DNA of 64,000 nt from Capitella teleta (lineage: Eukaryota > Annelida > Polychaeta > Capitellidae), in the NCBI GenBank assembly GCA_000328365.1, contig KB311344.1, forward strand, positions 1-64,000. The letters run 5' to 3'. Positions 50,330-61,500 of this stretch are shown one piece after another. Numbering within the stretch: position 1 is the first letter of the stretch; each line of letters opens with the position of its first letter. A program made the position numbers and the translations under genes. The notes beneath the pieces were generated by a model, which was not told the DNA's origin, made no database searches, and saw only the letters and a program-made list of their open reading frames with translations.

Positions 50330-51041
50330 TTAAAGGGAGGGAGAACTGGTTAAAAATGGACTTTGAGTCGTTATTTGATGCACCATAAATGATTCCTATG
50401 CCTGGCCCACACAAGGAATATCATCGCTAACGATTTCGCGGGAGATATAATGCTAATTAGGCGTGACGTCAGGAGCTGTGATGAAACACCGAGTTCCCCA
50501 TCTGTTACAATGGGCCTCGTCATATCAGCGTGTCCTGCGACTAAACCCTTGGATATTTTTTTATTTTCTTTTCGGAAATAGATAGAATAATCATTTTGCC
50601 ACCAGTCAGGCGCGAAAAAAAAATATTTTTCGCTATTTTTCTTATTTTAACAAGCGATTTTCTAGGACACCTACCATGTTTCTCATCCTGAAACAGTAAA
50701 AAGGTCAGCCAGAGTGCACCACGCATGCGGTTTCGTTTCGTAAACAACAAAGATGTCCTTTTATGGCGAAGATGATCTGCTCTGATTGGCTGAAATCGAT
50801 AGCTTCACGAGGGGAACGGAACCAATCAGCCATCAGCCAAACCAAGCCATCAGCTGACGTTTGCCTCCTATACTTCGCAATGGAAGCCATTCTCCCATAG
50901 GCGCAATGCTAACCCCGATATTCGGAATGCATTATTTCCTTACGCTTGCATCCAGGCATGGTGTTTTTGGCAAGGAATGCTATCAATTGGTGCTATGAGT
51001 CAATAGAACATCACTTAAAATTTAGTTCCCCATCCCTTTAA
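50330..51041 (+). mobile_element. TTAA element, copy C
   Basis: It begins TTAAAGGGAGGGAGAACTGG and ends TTCCCCATCCCTTTAA, with an interior matching copies A, B and D nearly base for base. The subterminal block 'CCTGGCCCACACAAGGAATA' is common to all. Confidence 0.9.
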
Positions 51042-51728
51042 ATGTAATGAAGACAAGTCGACGACCCTGGCAAAGAAAAGCATGCAGATTATGAACATGA
51101 AGAAAATAAGAGATTAAGATTAAAGACTTTATTGCTAAACAAGAAATACATTGTATTGACAATCGATCAGCTAACAGAAAAAAAAAACAACCCTTCAGGA
51201 TTGAAACCATACATTCAATTGACCTAATTTCATGGTTGCTATGGTGATGACTTATAATCAAACAAACAGACCTGGGATGTTTCCCCTGCGGAGGAATGCA
51301 ATCAGCAAACATTCAAAGCGTGATTGGAATGCAGCAACTAGATCGGGTTACGCTGACGGACATTATTCTGACCAATCGGGAGGCAGTATCCTTTCAACGA
51401 TTGATCGCTTTGTAAGAGGTAGTGAATTTAAAACAAGTTCTTTGTAATCAAAAACCTCAACTCAAACGCTGATCCAAGCAGCCGACAATTTGATCAAATT
51501 AAGGCAAGATTGCTAAATTCTCCTCAAGTTAATTCATGCAACAAAATATCCGTGGAGAAATCTTTCAGTAGTTTTCTGTTCTTCTTGTTGAAGTACCAGA
51601 CATACGGCAACAGTATTTAAAAATTAGCGAAATCCCAGAAAACAGAGAATAGCAGTTATGAACAACAGGAGAATGATGAATAAAATGCATAGAAATGAAA
51701 AAATGATGAATTTACTTGGACGCTGAGC

Positions 51729-53398
51729 TTATTCAAAGCTGACCCAAGGATTGCTGTTGGATGCTGGCGCGGCTGGCGCGGCTGGTGCAGGGGCGGCTGC
51801 ACTGCGGCTGTGATGGAAAGAGAAATATGATATGCGTGCTATGGAAGATGAACGTGACGTACCCGGCCGATGTGAAGTCGCCCCACGGATCAGATGGCTG
51901 CGACGTGGATGAGACAGGGGCGACTGGCGGAGGGGCTCCGAGGTCAAGTAAAAGGTCAACATTGCTGTGTGATGACTGAGCAGGCGGAGCAGCATGGTGC
52001 TCAGGAGAAGGGGCAGCGGGTTTAGGGGGGGCCGAGATCTTGACTCCCCCCGGAGGGGGTGGCAGCAGCCCCCCGGAGCCCCCGCCAGTTTTGGGTCGGG
52101 GCTTAGCGGAGGCGTTCTCACCATGTTTGGTCTAAAATGAATCGAAATATGCGAAGGGGAGAGGAGAGGGATCGGATGGACTCACGGCAATGTTGATGCG
52201 AATCGTTTGACCTTCTTTGAAACCAAGATCGAGTTTTGGGCTTTCTTCTAGGGATTGAGCAGATTTGTTGTCTTCTAGCGTGTCTCTCTTGGCACGCCTG
52301 AATAGAAAGCAAACCTCAATCGAATATTTCAGGTCTTCAAAGAACGCACTTGAAATGGTCTTGAAGAGCAACGAGGAGGTCGAAGGAATCTCCTCGATCG
52401 GCAAAACCGATTCCAATAAAAGCGCTGCGGCCTGTACATCAGATCAACGACAACCGGTTTATGAATTAATTCCAACCCCAACTCAGACCTGATCCGTCCT
52501 GAATCCGGATAACAAAATAACGACTTGAATCCAAGACCTGTTCAACAGCAATGCTAGGGTATTCCTCGACGGGGCATTGCGCGAACAATTCACCTTTGGA
52601 ATGAGGGTAAATTAGGAGCAGAGGATTGGTCTGTAATCACCTGTGTTACGGTCATCTAGTTTAATCGTGATGTTTTTGCCGAGGGCACAAACCCTGAGAC
52701 GACCCGTCCAATCCGGCTGGTCCAACTTCCATTCGGCCGCTCTGGTGAGAGAAGAACGTCATGCAATAATCACAGATTCAATCGTGTAATGAATTCAAAT
52801 GGTTGGCCTTTCAGGTCGTATTCAGTTCTCGGGAGCAATTTTTTGACGTTTGAACAATGTTAATTGACATTATTGCAAAATTATTATAGATTGACTAATG
52901 GGAGATGACTACCACAAGGCAGTCACCCTAGAATCCTGGATCCATAAGTAGCCATCTTGATGGGGAGGGGGGCATCTAATAAACAATAGACTAATAGTTA
53001 ACAAGGAGTACTTGCCGAATCAACCCAGGCCCCAATTTCTGCAATTGGGGGTTCCACTTCTGTTGTCTTTCATTCTTACACTAGTTCGCTACTATGAGAT
53101 TCTGGGGGTCCGGTTAATTCGGCAAGTGAACCGAGAACGATATTATACTGTGACTAACATTTACTAATTACACTAACTACTAATAATAACATTAACAGTG
53201 ACACAGTCACCCCATGCAGTGAGTGACTATAAATGACTGAGTGTTGGGCTGAGCCGCTAAGCCAGCTTAGGCTGGCTACGGTTGTAAATGATTCTCGTTT
53301 CATCTCACCAACCTATATCCTCTATTTGAGCTCCGTGCAGGAATCTTGTAAACAAAAACTTCATTTTTGACACACACGACCGTTTCGAAGTCTGCCAT
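51729..53398 (-). CDS. NECAP1/2-like: NECAP (adaptin-ear-binding coat-associated protein), 7 exons, 277 aa
   Basis: Exons in transcript order: 53398-53313, 52741-52641, 52593-52489, 52431-52350, 52297-52186, 52131-51863, 51807-51729. Family: cytosolic clathrin-coat accessory that binds AP-2 through a PH-like N-terminal domain and through C-terminal WxxF motifs, helping vesicle formation. Seen: '[20 protein letters not shown]' (start), '[15 protein letters not shown]', '[20 protein letters not shown]', '[12 protein letters not shown]', '[20 protein letters not shown]', '[18 protein letters not shown]', then a Pro/Gly/Ala-rich tail with 'DLLLDLG', 'DPWGDF' and the terminal 'WVSFE' (human 'WVQF'). 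Human NECAP1 is 275 aa. The one clear oddity is an extra Glu after the WxxF end. Identity is very secure; which vertebrate paralogue it is closer to is not decided. Confidence 0.95.
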
Positions 53399-53400
53399 TT

Positions 53401-53460
53401 TCGGAAGTGAATATGACAGAATTGGGTCAGGTCAGGGGGCGTGGCTTCTGTGACGTCATC
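53401..53460 (-). promoter_or_regulatory. NECAP promoter elements: ETS, GC box, CRE
   Basis: Within 60 bp upstream of the NECAP ATG lie an ETS core CGGAAGTG (53401-53409), a GGGGGCGTGGC box (~53436-53446) and a perfect CRE palindrome TGACGTCA (53451-53458). This is a compact TATA-less promoter arrangement. Binding is inferred from sequence. Confidence 0.6.
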
Positions 53461-54777
53461 ACTTTTTCCGCTACCTCGATCGCCGCTGTTTTTTCGCGCT
53501 TAATTAAATACCACAAATTACATGGTCACTGAAATCACTTTTCTCACTGAACCGATGGGCATAATTTATTATATAGGCTTAGATACTTAATTACTAATTA
53601 AGGTACTATTTATTTCACATATTGGGCACATTCTCAGAAACCAGAAACATCACAATACGCTTTATACAAATTACATCATTAAAAATCGAGTTAAAGCAAC
53701 AATGACGCGATTCTGAAATAGAAAATTTTCTTTTTGTTTCAAAAGAGCATTCCACAAAACCGGAGCCACCCAAAAAGGAGAACTGCCGCCGAAAGTGTTT
53801 AATGTAAAATTAGGAATGCTCAGTACATGTATATATAGGCAGATGTTGATGTGGATTTAAAGGTTCCTTTTAAACAAAATTGGCCCGATTTAGAAAAAAG
53901 TAAATTAATTTGTACATAATTGTGATTCGTGTGTTCACTTCACACATGGGAAGAGTACCTGTGAGTACGTGTGAATATGCACACATTTAAGTATGGTGTC
54001 TATAGTAATTCTTAACCTCTTAACGTGTGAGTATAGTGTTTCGTAATTTATAGTGTGTCTATACTAGTCTCAGTCATGCGCAGCTTATGTTTCTTGTTCA
54101 AAATCTTCATCGTTTAGGCAATCCGTTTGCTCATTCGTTTGTTACTCACCCCTCCAGACGAAATCGAAATTGTGAAATTTGAAACAAAATTACGGTGACC
54201 CCAGAAACATCGAGTATCCGTAATATCCATCATGGTTTGCTTTACAATTATCACGGAAACCCCAGAAGGCTTCGAGGTCGAAGCAGATCGGAATAAGCAA
54301 CAATGCGATGTCAGTTCTCAACCACACTATTTAAGACAAGACAACTTTAAAGATGAGCTCCACTCACAGCAGATACGCCAGAAGTGACCCAGGTTTTGAG
54401 CAGGGATGTCGAAGGTAAGTCGAATGGACCAAACTTCATCAGAGATGGGACTCTTCTACCCGATCTCTGTCTCCATCACGTACGAGGGCTAACAAATAAC
54501 CACGAATAACACAAAGGCTCAGTCCAAGTGGAGAGTAGTTCTGGACTTTATCCGCCAGACGGCCAGCGACGTCATCAACAACGGATCGCTGTTCGGGAGC
54601 GCAGTATAAGTCGACAGTATGAAACCCCGACTTGAAATGTTTAGCTCAAACAGTGGCTTTGCTGTAGGCTTCGGCTCATGTCTCGTGATTTAACCAATGA
54701 TGTGGAGAGTCCATATCATTATTCCATATCATTGGATTTAACTTATTTATAATTATGCGGTTCAATGACCTCCAGTA
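53461..54777. other. intergenic with possible unassigned exons
   Basis: Mostly AT-rich. Coding-like plus-strand pieces occur at ~54409-54417 (ATG TCG AAG|GTAAGT), 54453-54495 (MGLFYPISVSIT) and 54517-54606 (SKWRVVLDFIRQTASDVI...). The last piece looks like an amphipathic helix of the type that opens a VWA domain, but it is too short to assign. They could be exons of a gene running into the gap. Confidence 0.3.
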
Positions 54778-54827
54778 NNNNNNNNNNNNNNNNNNNNNNN
54801 NNNNNNNNNNNNNNNNNNNNNNNNNNN
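54778..54827. other. assembly gap (50 N) next to a poly-C run
   Basis: Fifty N are followed by GATAAGGGG and a 17-base C run (54837-54853). The real gap length is unknown. It may hide 5' exons of the next gene. Confidence 0.98.
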
Positions 54828-54923
54828 GATAAGGGGCCCCCCCCCCCCCCCCCAACCTTCTTGCAGTGGTGAGCCAATTAGGCGTCGCGTAAAAGTGCTA
54901 ATTTATAAACATTAGATCGCAAC

Positions 54924-55271
54924 ATGCAAGGAGCGACAAGTGAGGAAGACCTGCAGCCGTCGGAAGCGGCGTTGTGCAGCCGGAGCAACCTTCGCTCAAT
55001 CCTGGTTTACACTGGGATCTTCATCTGCGCCGGATCCGGGATTGCTTCTTTCTTCTTCGTCGCCTTCAATGTGATCGGACCGACTTTCTACGTCCTGGTG
55101 GCGCTGTGTGTCGCATCTGCGGTGTTGTCTATCGTGCTTGGTTGTCAGTGTTACCTGTGTACTTGCCCAGGGTGCTTTCCTTGCACCTACGACCATTCAC
55201 CGTCTGCCGGATTGGACGGAGAGCTCAATCCGGCTTTTATTGAGCATGGGTCAGAGACACCCAAGTACTGA
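54924..55271 (+). CDS. small two-pass membrane protein, 115 aa, single exon
   Basis: Family not recognised. An ATG (54924) opens 115 codons to TGA. Seen: a polar acidic N-terminus (1-27); a hydrophobic segment 'ILVYTGIFICAGSGIASFFF' region (~26-50); a second, 'TFYVLVALCVASAVLSIVLG' (~54-73); a Cys-rich juxtamembrane turn 'CQCYLCTCPGCFPC', likely palmitoylated or metal-binding (inference); and a polar C-tail with an NPAF motif ('ELNPAFIEHG'), an NPxF/NPxY-like endocytic signal. The hairpin-plus-Cys layout resembles small TMEM or tetraspan-half proteins. The gap 97 bp upstream may hold more exons. It looks coding because hydrophobicity, Cys clustering and charge are ordered. Confidence 0.6.
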   Translation: MQGATSEEDLQPSEAALCSRSNLRSILVYTGIFICAGSGIASFFFVAFNVIGPTFYVLVALCVASAVLSIVLGCQCYLCTCPGCFPCTYDHSPSAGLDGELNPAFIEHGSETPKY

Positions 55272-55590
55272 GTGATTGGCGTCAATTGATACTGATGATG
55301 ATCATGTGACCGCAGTGGACAAATTTATGGCTGTCTCCCCCTGCATGCGTACTGCAGTGATTACACGCGTATTCATGGCCTTGGTTTGTGACGTCACAGA
55401 GGGTCACGGTATATCTGACTCTATATCGTCTGATTAATTAATCGAAAGGACAAACTGTGCTCTTGACATATGTGCTTTTTTCCAAAACTGAACTTTGACC
55501 TCGTTACTTATGGTTATTATTGGAGTGCCTTGTGAAGTTGTGATAAATTTATTCTCTTTAATTTATTATAAGATCTTTGGTTCTTTATTA

Positions 55591-55680
55591 TACAGAGTGG
55601 GCCAAAAGTAGTCTTTATTATACAGAGTGGGCCAAAAGTAGTCTTCCTTATACAGAGTGGGCCAAAAGTAGTCTATTTAC
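55591..55680. repeat. three tandem copies of a transposon inverted repeat
   Basis: TACAGAGTGGGCCAAAAGTA starts at 55591, 55621 and 55651, an exact 30-bp period. This is the left terminal repeat of the family-1 element, tripled. Confidence 0.93.
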
Positions 55681-56106
55681 TCCATGTTAAAGATCTCCAT
55701 GCTTTTCAATGTCGCGACGCATTTCTATGGAAGTGCTACATAACAGATGACAGTGTAAAAACCACGATAAGATGAGAAAAATAAATACTTGGTATGGTAG
55801 GTGTAACCTGTCATGTGCTATTCTTATCATTTCTATTTCAATTTCATCAACATTTATGCCGATTTATCTCAATAGGTGTACATTCCGCGATATTTCCACT
55901 TTTGGCGGCATACAGGGCTCCGGACCATGGATAAGCTTCGATCATTGGATGCATAGTTAAGACAGCGCTCTCGTACTATTGTTGTGTTTGAGAGTGCTAT
56001 TGTTTTGACAGTTGCACTAATGTTTATCTCCAGAAATTTAAGCTGAAATTTAATTTAAAGCTCCATACAAGAGATGATATTCCTTAATGCTCGTTCGTTC
56101 AGGGGC

Positions 56107-56427
56107 ACCGGATAGCGCAGTGGGTTAAACCGCTGACTACAATCCTATGCCGACCGTGGGGGTCGAGGTCCCGGGTTCGCGACCCGATCAGGCTACGGGC
56201 GTTATGATTGTGAATTACAATTGTAATTCTTCGGTGACTCTGCAGTGCTGCCCAACTGCGTAACAAGGCCGGGCGCTGTGTACTACTGTCTATGGTGGTA
56301 TGCCGGATAAAGAACCCTTGGGATTTATCGATAAGAGTAGGGGGAAACCCCGGTCCCGGGCCTTCTGTTCTGGCGCCCGTATCACCCGAAAGGGTTGGGT
56401 GGAGCCGTAAAACCCCAATCACTCACT
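56107..56427 (+). mobile_element. tRNA-derived SINE, full length, with target-site duplication
   Basis: The head has a box A (TAGCGCAGTGGGTTAA) and a box B (GGGTTCGCGACCC), so it is transcribed by RNA polymerase III in principle. A body follows with 'AGGATAAAGAACCCTTGGGA'-like sequence (56299 region) and 'GGCGCCCGTATCACCC'. Flanks repeat CTTAATGCTCGTT(CGTT)CAGGGGC at 56083-56106 and 56428-56447, a target-site duplication. The good duplication indicates a fairly recent insertion. Partial copies occur at 12.4, 25.9 and 40 kb. Confidence 0.9.
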
Positions 56428-56473
56428 CTTAATGCTCGTTCAGGGGCTCGCCTGCTTTCGCGATCACTCGCAT

Positions 56474-57183
56474 TTAAAGGGAGGGAGAACTGGTTAAAAA
56501 TGGACTTTAAGTCGTTATTTGATGCACCAAAAATGATTCCTATGCCTGGCCCACACAAGGAATATCATCGCTAACGATTTCGCGGGAGATATATTGCTAA
56601 TTAGGCGTGACGTCAGGAGCTGTGATGAAACACAGAGTTCCCCATCTTTTACAATGGGCCTCGTCATATCAGCGTACGTGTCCTGCGACTAAACCCCTTG
56701 ATATTTTTTCATTTTCTTTTCGGAAATAGTTAGAATAATCATTTTGCCACGAGTCAGGCGCGAATTTTTTTTTTTTTTTTTTTTGCTATTTTTCTTATTT
56801 TAACAAGCGATTTTCAAGGACACCTACCATGTTTCTCATCCTGAAACAGTAAAAAGGTCAGCCAGAGTGCACCACGCATGCGCTTTCGTTTCGTAAACAA
56901 CAGAAATGTCCTTTTATGGCGAAGATGATCTGCTCTGATTGGCTGAAATCGATAGCTTCACGAGGGGAACGGGACCAATCACGGCAAGCCTTCAGCTGAC
57001 GTTTGCCTCCTATACTTCGTAATGGAAGTCATTCTCCCATAGGCCCAATGCTAACCCCGATATTCGGAATGGATTATTTCCTTACACTTTCATCCAGGCA
57101 TGGTGTTTTTGGCACGGAATGCTATCAATTGGTGCTATGGGTCAATAGAACATCACTTAAAATTCAGTTCCCCATCCCTTTAA
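56474..57183 (+). mobile_element. TTAA element, copy D
   Basis: TTAA-bounded, it begins AGGGAGGGAGAACTGGTT and ends GTTCCCCATCCCTTTAA. It sits inside the family-1 element, so it is younger than that element. An internal poly-T run (56766-56784) replaces a shorter run seen in copy C. Confidence 0.9.
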
Positions 57184-57369
57184 ATGTTTCTATACCCCTC
57201 ATTCAAAATTGTCTTTTTACTCAATTTCTTTTCGATAATCGGCACAGAATAACATAGTCACTCCATACCAGGTAGTTATTTCTTCCCCAGAATAATTGAT
57301 ACATTTTAACCAATTTTAGAGTTTTGTTTTAAACATAGAGGTGATAGACTACTTTTGGCCCACTCTGTA

Positions 57370-57669
57370 TAATATTTAAGATACTGATCGCTTATTAATA
57401 GTTCGAATGGGATATAATTTACACGCACACCGTTGGAACTCAAATATTAAATGACCGAAAATGACCGACTCTTCCCTCAGGATGCGTGTCAGAATCAGGC
57501 ATTTTCCAGGCTTGGTATTGGTAATGATCACCCATAATTGTTTTTATTCTAGGCCCTTGTAATCGGTTGTGCTCCTCAATGCAAAGAGTTTTTCTCGCTG
57601 GCAAACGAGCATCAGTTTTTTTCTTTTTGCCATTCAGACTCTGCTCAATCGCTTTCGTGCTGCATGATG

Positions 57670-57709
<40 letters not shown>

Positions 57710-58576
57710 TATAAACAAACACACGAACTTGTATTGATCTATTCTGACTGTTTTCAGGTATCATATAATGCAACCGAGTATACTCCATTTATTGAGTATC
57801 TTTGGTTCAACGCTGTTCGTATTCCCAATGGCACTGACAGTAGTCAACTGCCTTAAAGTGTCAGGACGACTCAGAAGATAATTAAACGATGAAATGGCAA
57901 TGCCAAAAAATGACACAACTCGAGTAAACCTAAGTGTTGTGCAAACCGATTAACTCAAACGTCGGGCGGTTGCCATGACAACCAAACAACATGAATACAG
58001 ACTTCACTCTAAACATGCCCCGAAGAAAATTAAAAGACAACACAAAGAAAGAATTCCCTGTCAATTATATCATCTTGAGGGTGAAGCAGTTCAAATTCTC
58101 GACTTAAGAAAGCGCTCTTGTCTGTTTGCCATCAATTCCAGATATGACAGACTGAGACATGTCAAGCCCCGGGAGCTGTCAAGTGTGCTTCGAAGTAGGG
58201 CATGGTCATTTAGAGGGTCATGATCCAAATGCAATCGTTCACCTGCCTATTTATGTGTTGACTCAACGATTTGCGTTGACTTGTTTGTTTATGTGGTTCC
58301 ACGAAAAAAAATCTTTTGCAGGCTGAGTTCCAGGTAAATGCTTGCAATTTTAAAACCAAGTTTAATTAATTGACATTATATACAACAAGCATATCAAATA
58401 TTTCCATATTTTATGCTAAACCCCTGAATTTCGAGGGTTTTGGATTGGAATCCGAAGAGCTAACTGCTCAGTTATTCTGTTTGTATCAAGTTCTGAAGTG
58501 GTTAAGTGAAAAAGTGGAATGGGTTTTGAATCTGTTCTCTTCAATTGACGTCAAGAGACCATCGGGACACACCGCA
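57370..58576. other. intergenic upstream of the cadherin-like gene
   Basis: It contains a ~33-base A run (57675-57706) and AT-rich sequence. No supported exon or clear TATA box was found. The upstream continuation of the open frame (58370-58576) into the first exon is not conserved-looking and is probably 5' UTR. Confidence 0.4.
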
Positions 58577-61500
58577 ATGAATGAATATGTGACAGCTTTG
58601 TTACTGGTACTGAGGTGTACAACGGTCTTGTACTGTGATGCAGGTACTGTACCCAAATGATTAAGTTGTGCAATATAGGTATAACTCCTTGAAATTGCAT
58701 TCTTTGTGCCTTTCGTCTCACAGCAATTCCATGTGACACCGTCGAAATCGGCGCAACGGATTTTTCCCACCAAACCAAATATGAGTCTTTCCTGATTACA
58801 GGTATGTCGTTTAATTACAGGTATGTCGCACATGCTTAATAAGCACATATACGCACATGATAAGCTTGGCAATGATATTGAGCAGAGAGCTTCATCACCA
58901 AATTGTTCCTCTCAACATCCAGGGGCTGTTGCAACGAAATGGTCATTCGGATGCTGTGGCGTCATCTCCACCTGGGAGGTGAAGGCAGCGGCGTCAGGAG
59001 AAGTTCAGTTGCAGGTGTGGGACGTCTTTGACGAAATCGACCGCCAGGCTATGATGGTAGGAGCCAACGACGTGAAAGGTGAGACATTTGAATTGAGTGA
59101 CTGATTCCAAAGCGATTGTTTGAGTTCATTTGTAATGTTGGTTTATATTTCTATAATAGTGGACGTGAGCGCTGGTGAATCAGTGCGATTCGACATTGAT
59201 GTTGCAGATCAAATACCAGTGCGCCCAGGAAATGCTATAGGATGGTGAGAATAAGCCACGACGCAGGGGATATATTAGGAGATCGTGTGTTATATGTTAA
59301 ACAGAAGAGATTAACGTTCAACCACTGTGCGGTTAACATGTTATGTCACACCTTCATTGACAGACTAACATCTCCTAGCTCTCCCTTAGCCTTAGGGAAC
59401 TCGAACCAGGGCTCCCACATTCACCATAAGCAACAGCTAGCCTGTCAAGAATCTAGCTTGGCTTTAGCCGCTCGATAAGACGTTATATATATGTATGTGT
59501 GGAATGAAAATTCCTTGTCATTGACAGGCGGTCGTTCACTTCCGACACGATTTACTATTCTGAAGGATGCGACACGTGTACTTTGGACTACTTCTTGGAA
59601 GACTTGACCACCAAAACACCGGACACTTATGCATTGTGGGAAACGCATCAGTTCAAAGGAAGTGGTCAGAGCATTGGTCAGTCCAGGGAGTACGCGGTCA
59701 AGGCTCACGTCCATCAAGGTTGGTTTAATTTGCCAACTAATCGAACAACTGAAATCATTTAAAGAGAAATCAGATTTCGAATTTAAACCAGAATAGTTTG
59801 CGTCCCAGTGTTGCATAGCTTCGATAATATTAACTAATTAACAAGTTGTCATTTGACACCTTTCAATAAACACTTTACGTATATTTTTGTTGATCGACGA
59901 GTTTGAAACGACTGGCTGACTTTAGAACACTGAGCAGCTTTTGTGACAGGTGTTTTCTCGATATCCAGGGGCCATCCCTACGATGCCAAATGTGCCGTCG
60001 ATCACGATGGTGCTTCACTCGGACTACATCGGGTTTCCGTTTTTCTTCGTCGATTACTGGGACGATAACGAAATGGACGAGGTGTCCGTCTCTCTGGTCA
60101 GCGTGCAGCCGGACACGCAGATCTTTGACGTTCATGGAGCAAGCGGTCAGTTACGCAAGCATGCAGCGGCTGGATCGAACAACGGAATGACGTTTCAGGT
60201 CGAATCCGAGCGATGTCGTCATTAGCTTCAGCGGAACCTGAATACACTCTGACCTTAGAGGTCACGGATGGTTGCTTGTCGTCCAGGGCCGACCTCATCA
60301 TCAAGGTTCGCCTGCCTCCTGTTGAAGGTGGGTATAAGCATACCTGGTAACCATGGGTTACCATTTGTCATTTACAGGTATCTGCAACCAGGGCACCGAA
60401 TATGGAATTCTCGATATGGCGCTGTCCCCTATGATAACCGATGCCTCGGTTAGAACAGGTGAGTGGCGGTGCCTTGTCTCTCGTGTGTATTGAGCGAACC
60501 TACAGCTGTTCTGGTGACCCATCCGTACTGGCAGTTTGACTGCTGCGGAGTAATTTCATCTTATGAGATTGTGGTGGCTGAGGAGGGCGACATCGAACTT
60601 CAAATATGGCAGGTTACTGACATTGACCAGCGTATGGCGGAGATGATAGGCTTCAGTTCACATCACGGTACGTCACATCAGTCCTTATTGTCGATAACAT
60701 ATAAACTTACAGTTGTACCCGATGGTGACAATCCTGTGATTGTTGAAGTTGCCGAGGAGGACCGCATTCAGCTGAAGGAGGGATATGCAATTGGATGGTG
60801 CGAGGTCATCTCGTGCCTTCTCGTCACCTCTCGTTATTTTCAGGTTGTCACGTGGTTCCAAAGATCTCGTCAAATACGCCGAAGCCTGCGATTCCTGCAC
60901 GTTGGATTATTTCATCGAAGAAGTCAGACCGAATATGCGGCCGATCTTCTATAACCCCGGCCTTGAGCACTCGTTTGCTTCGGAGGGATATGTCGTCGAC
61001 AAGGAAAGGGCGTATGCCGTCCGGGCCATTGTCGAGCCAGGTGAGTGCCAGCTACAGTGATAAGTATGGAGTGCATGTTGATGCTTTCACGTTTGAATGA
61101 TTCCAGGGCCTTTGCCTAGATTTGAAAACCTGCCGGATTCCATAACTGTTGAGTACGATGCCAAAGTTGGCGATTTGATTTATGCTCTGGAATATACAAA
61201 AACCAACGCGGTGAAGTTGTCTCCCACGTCAGGAGCAAGCAATAGATTCACTCTGGATTCTTCAAATGGTAAGATTGGCGATTTCCTTCACAGGAACTCA
61301 TATAATAAAGTTCTAGTACCATTCCGCGTGATTTACGTGACTTTCTTCAGGCAGATTAGAGCTGGCTGAAGAGTTTGTCGAGGAGGATGATTCCTTCGAT
61401 GTTTCGTTCGAAATATCTGATGGGTGTCAATCGTCTACAGCGACATTGAAAATCGAGGTCACGCGCCCACCCCAGAAGGGTTCGAGAATCGTCTCGAATG

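Larger units (their letters stand above)
55591..57369. mobile_element. family-1 inverted-repeat element, with two later insertions
   Basis: The left end is the tripled terminal repeat (55591-55680). The right end is GACTACTTTTGGCCCACTC (57347 onward, ending CTGTA at 57369). The interior (55680-56080 and 57190-57346) matches the ~425-bp copy at 9608-10034 in opposite orientation. It has been enlarged by a SINE (56107-56427) and a TTAA element (56474-57183). No transposase is present. Confidence 0.85.

Noticed and set aside
56107-56185. tRNA gene
   Set aside because: Boxes A and B are present, but the sequence continues into a repeated SINE body, has target duplications and does not fold as a clean cloverleaf.
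57440-57724. 94-aa minus-strand ORF with Phe tract
   Set aside because: It starts in the poly-A/T run and has no domain or splice context.
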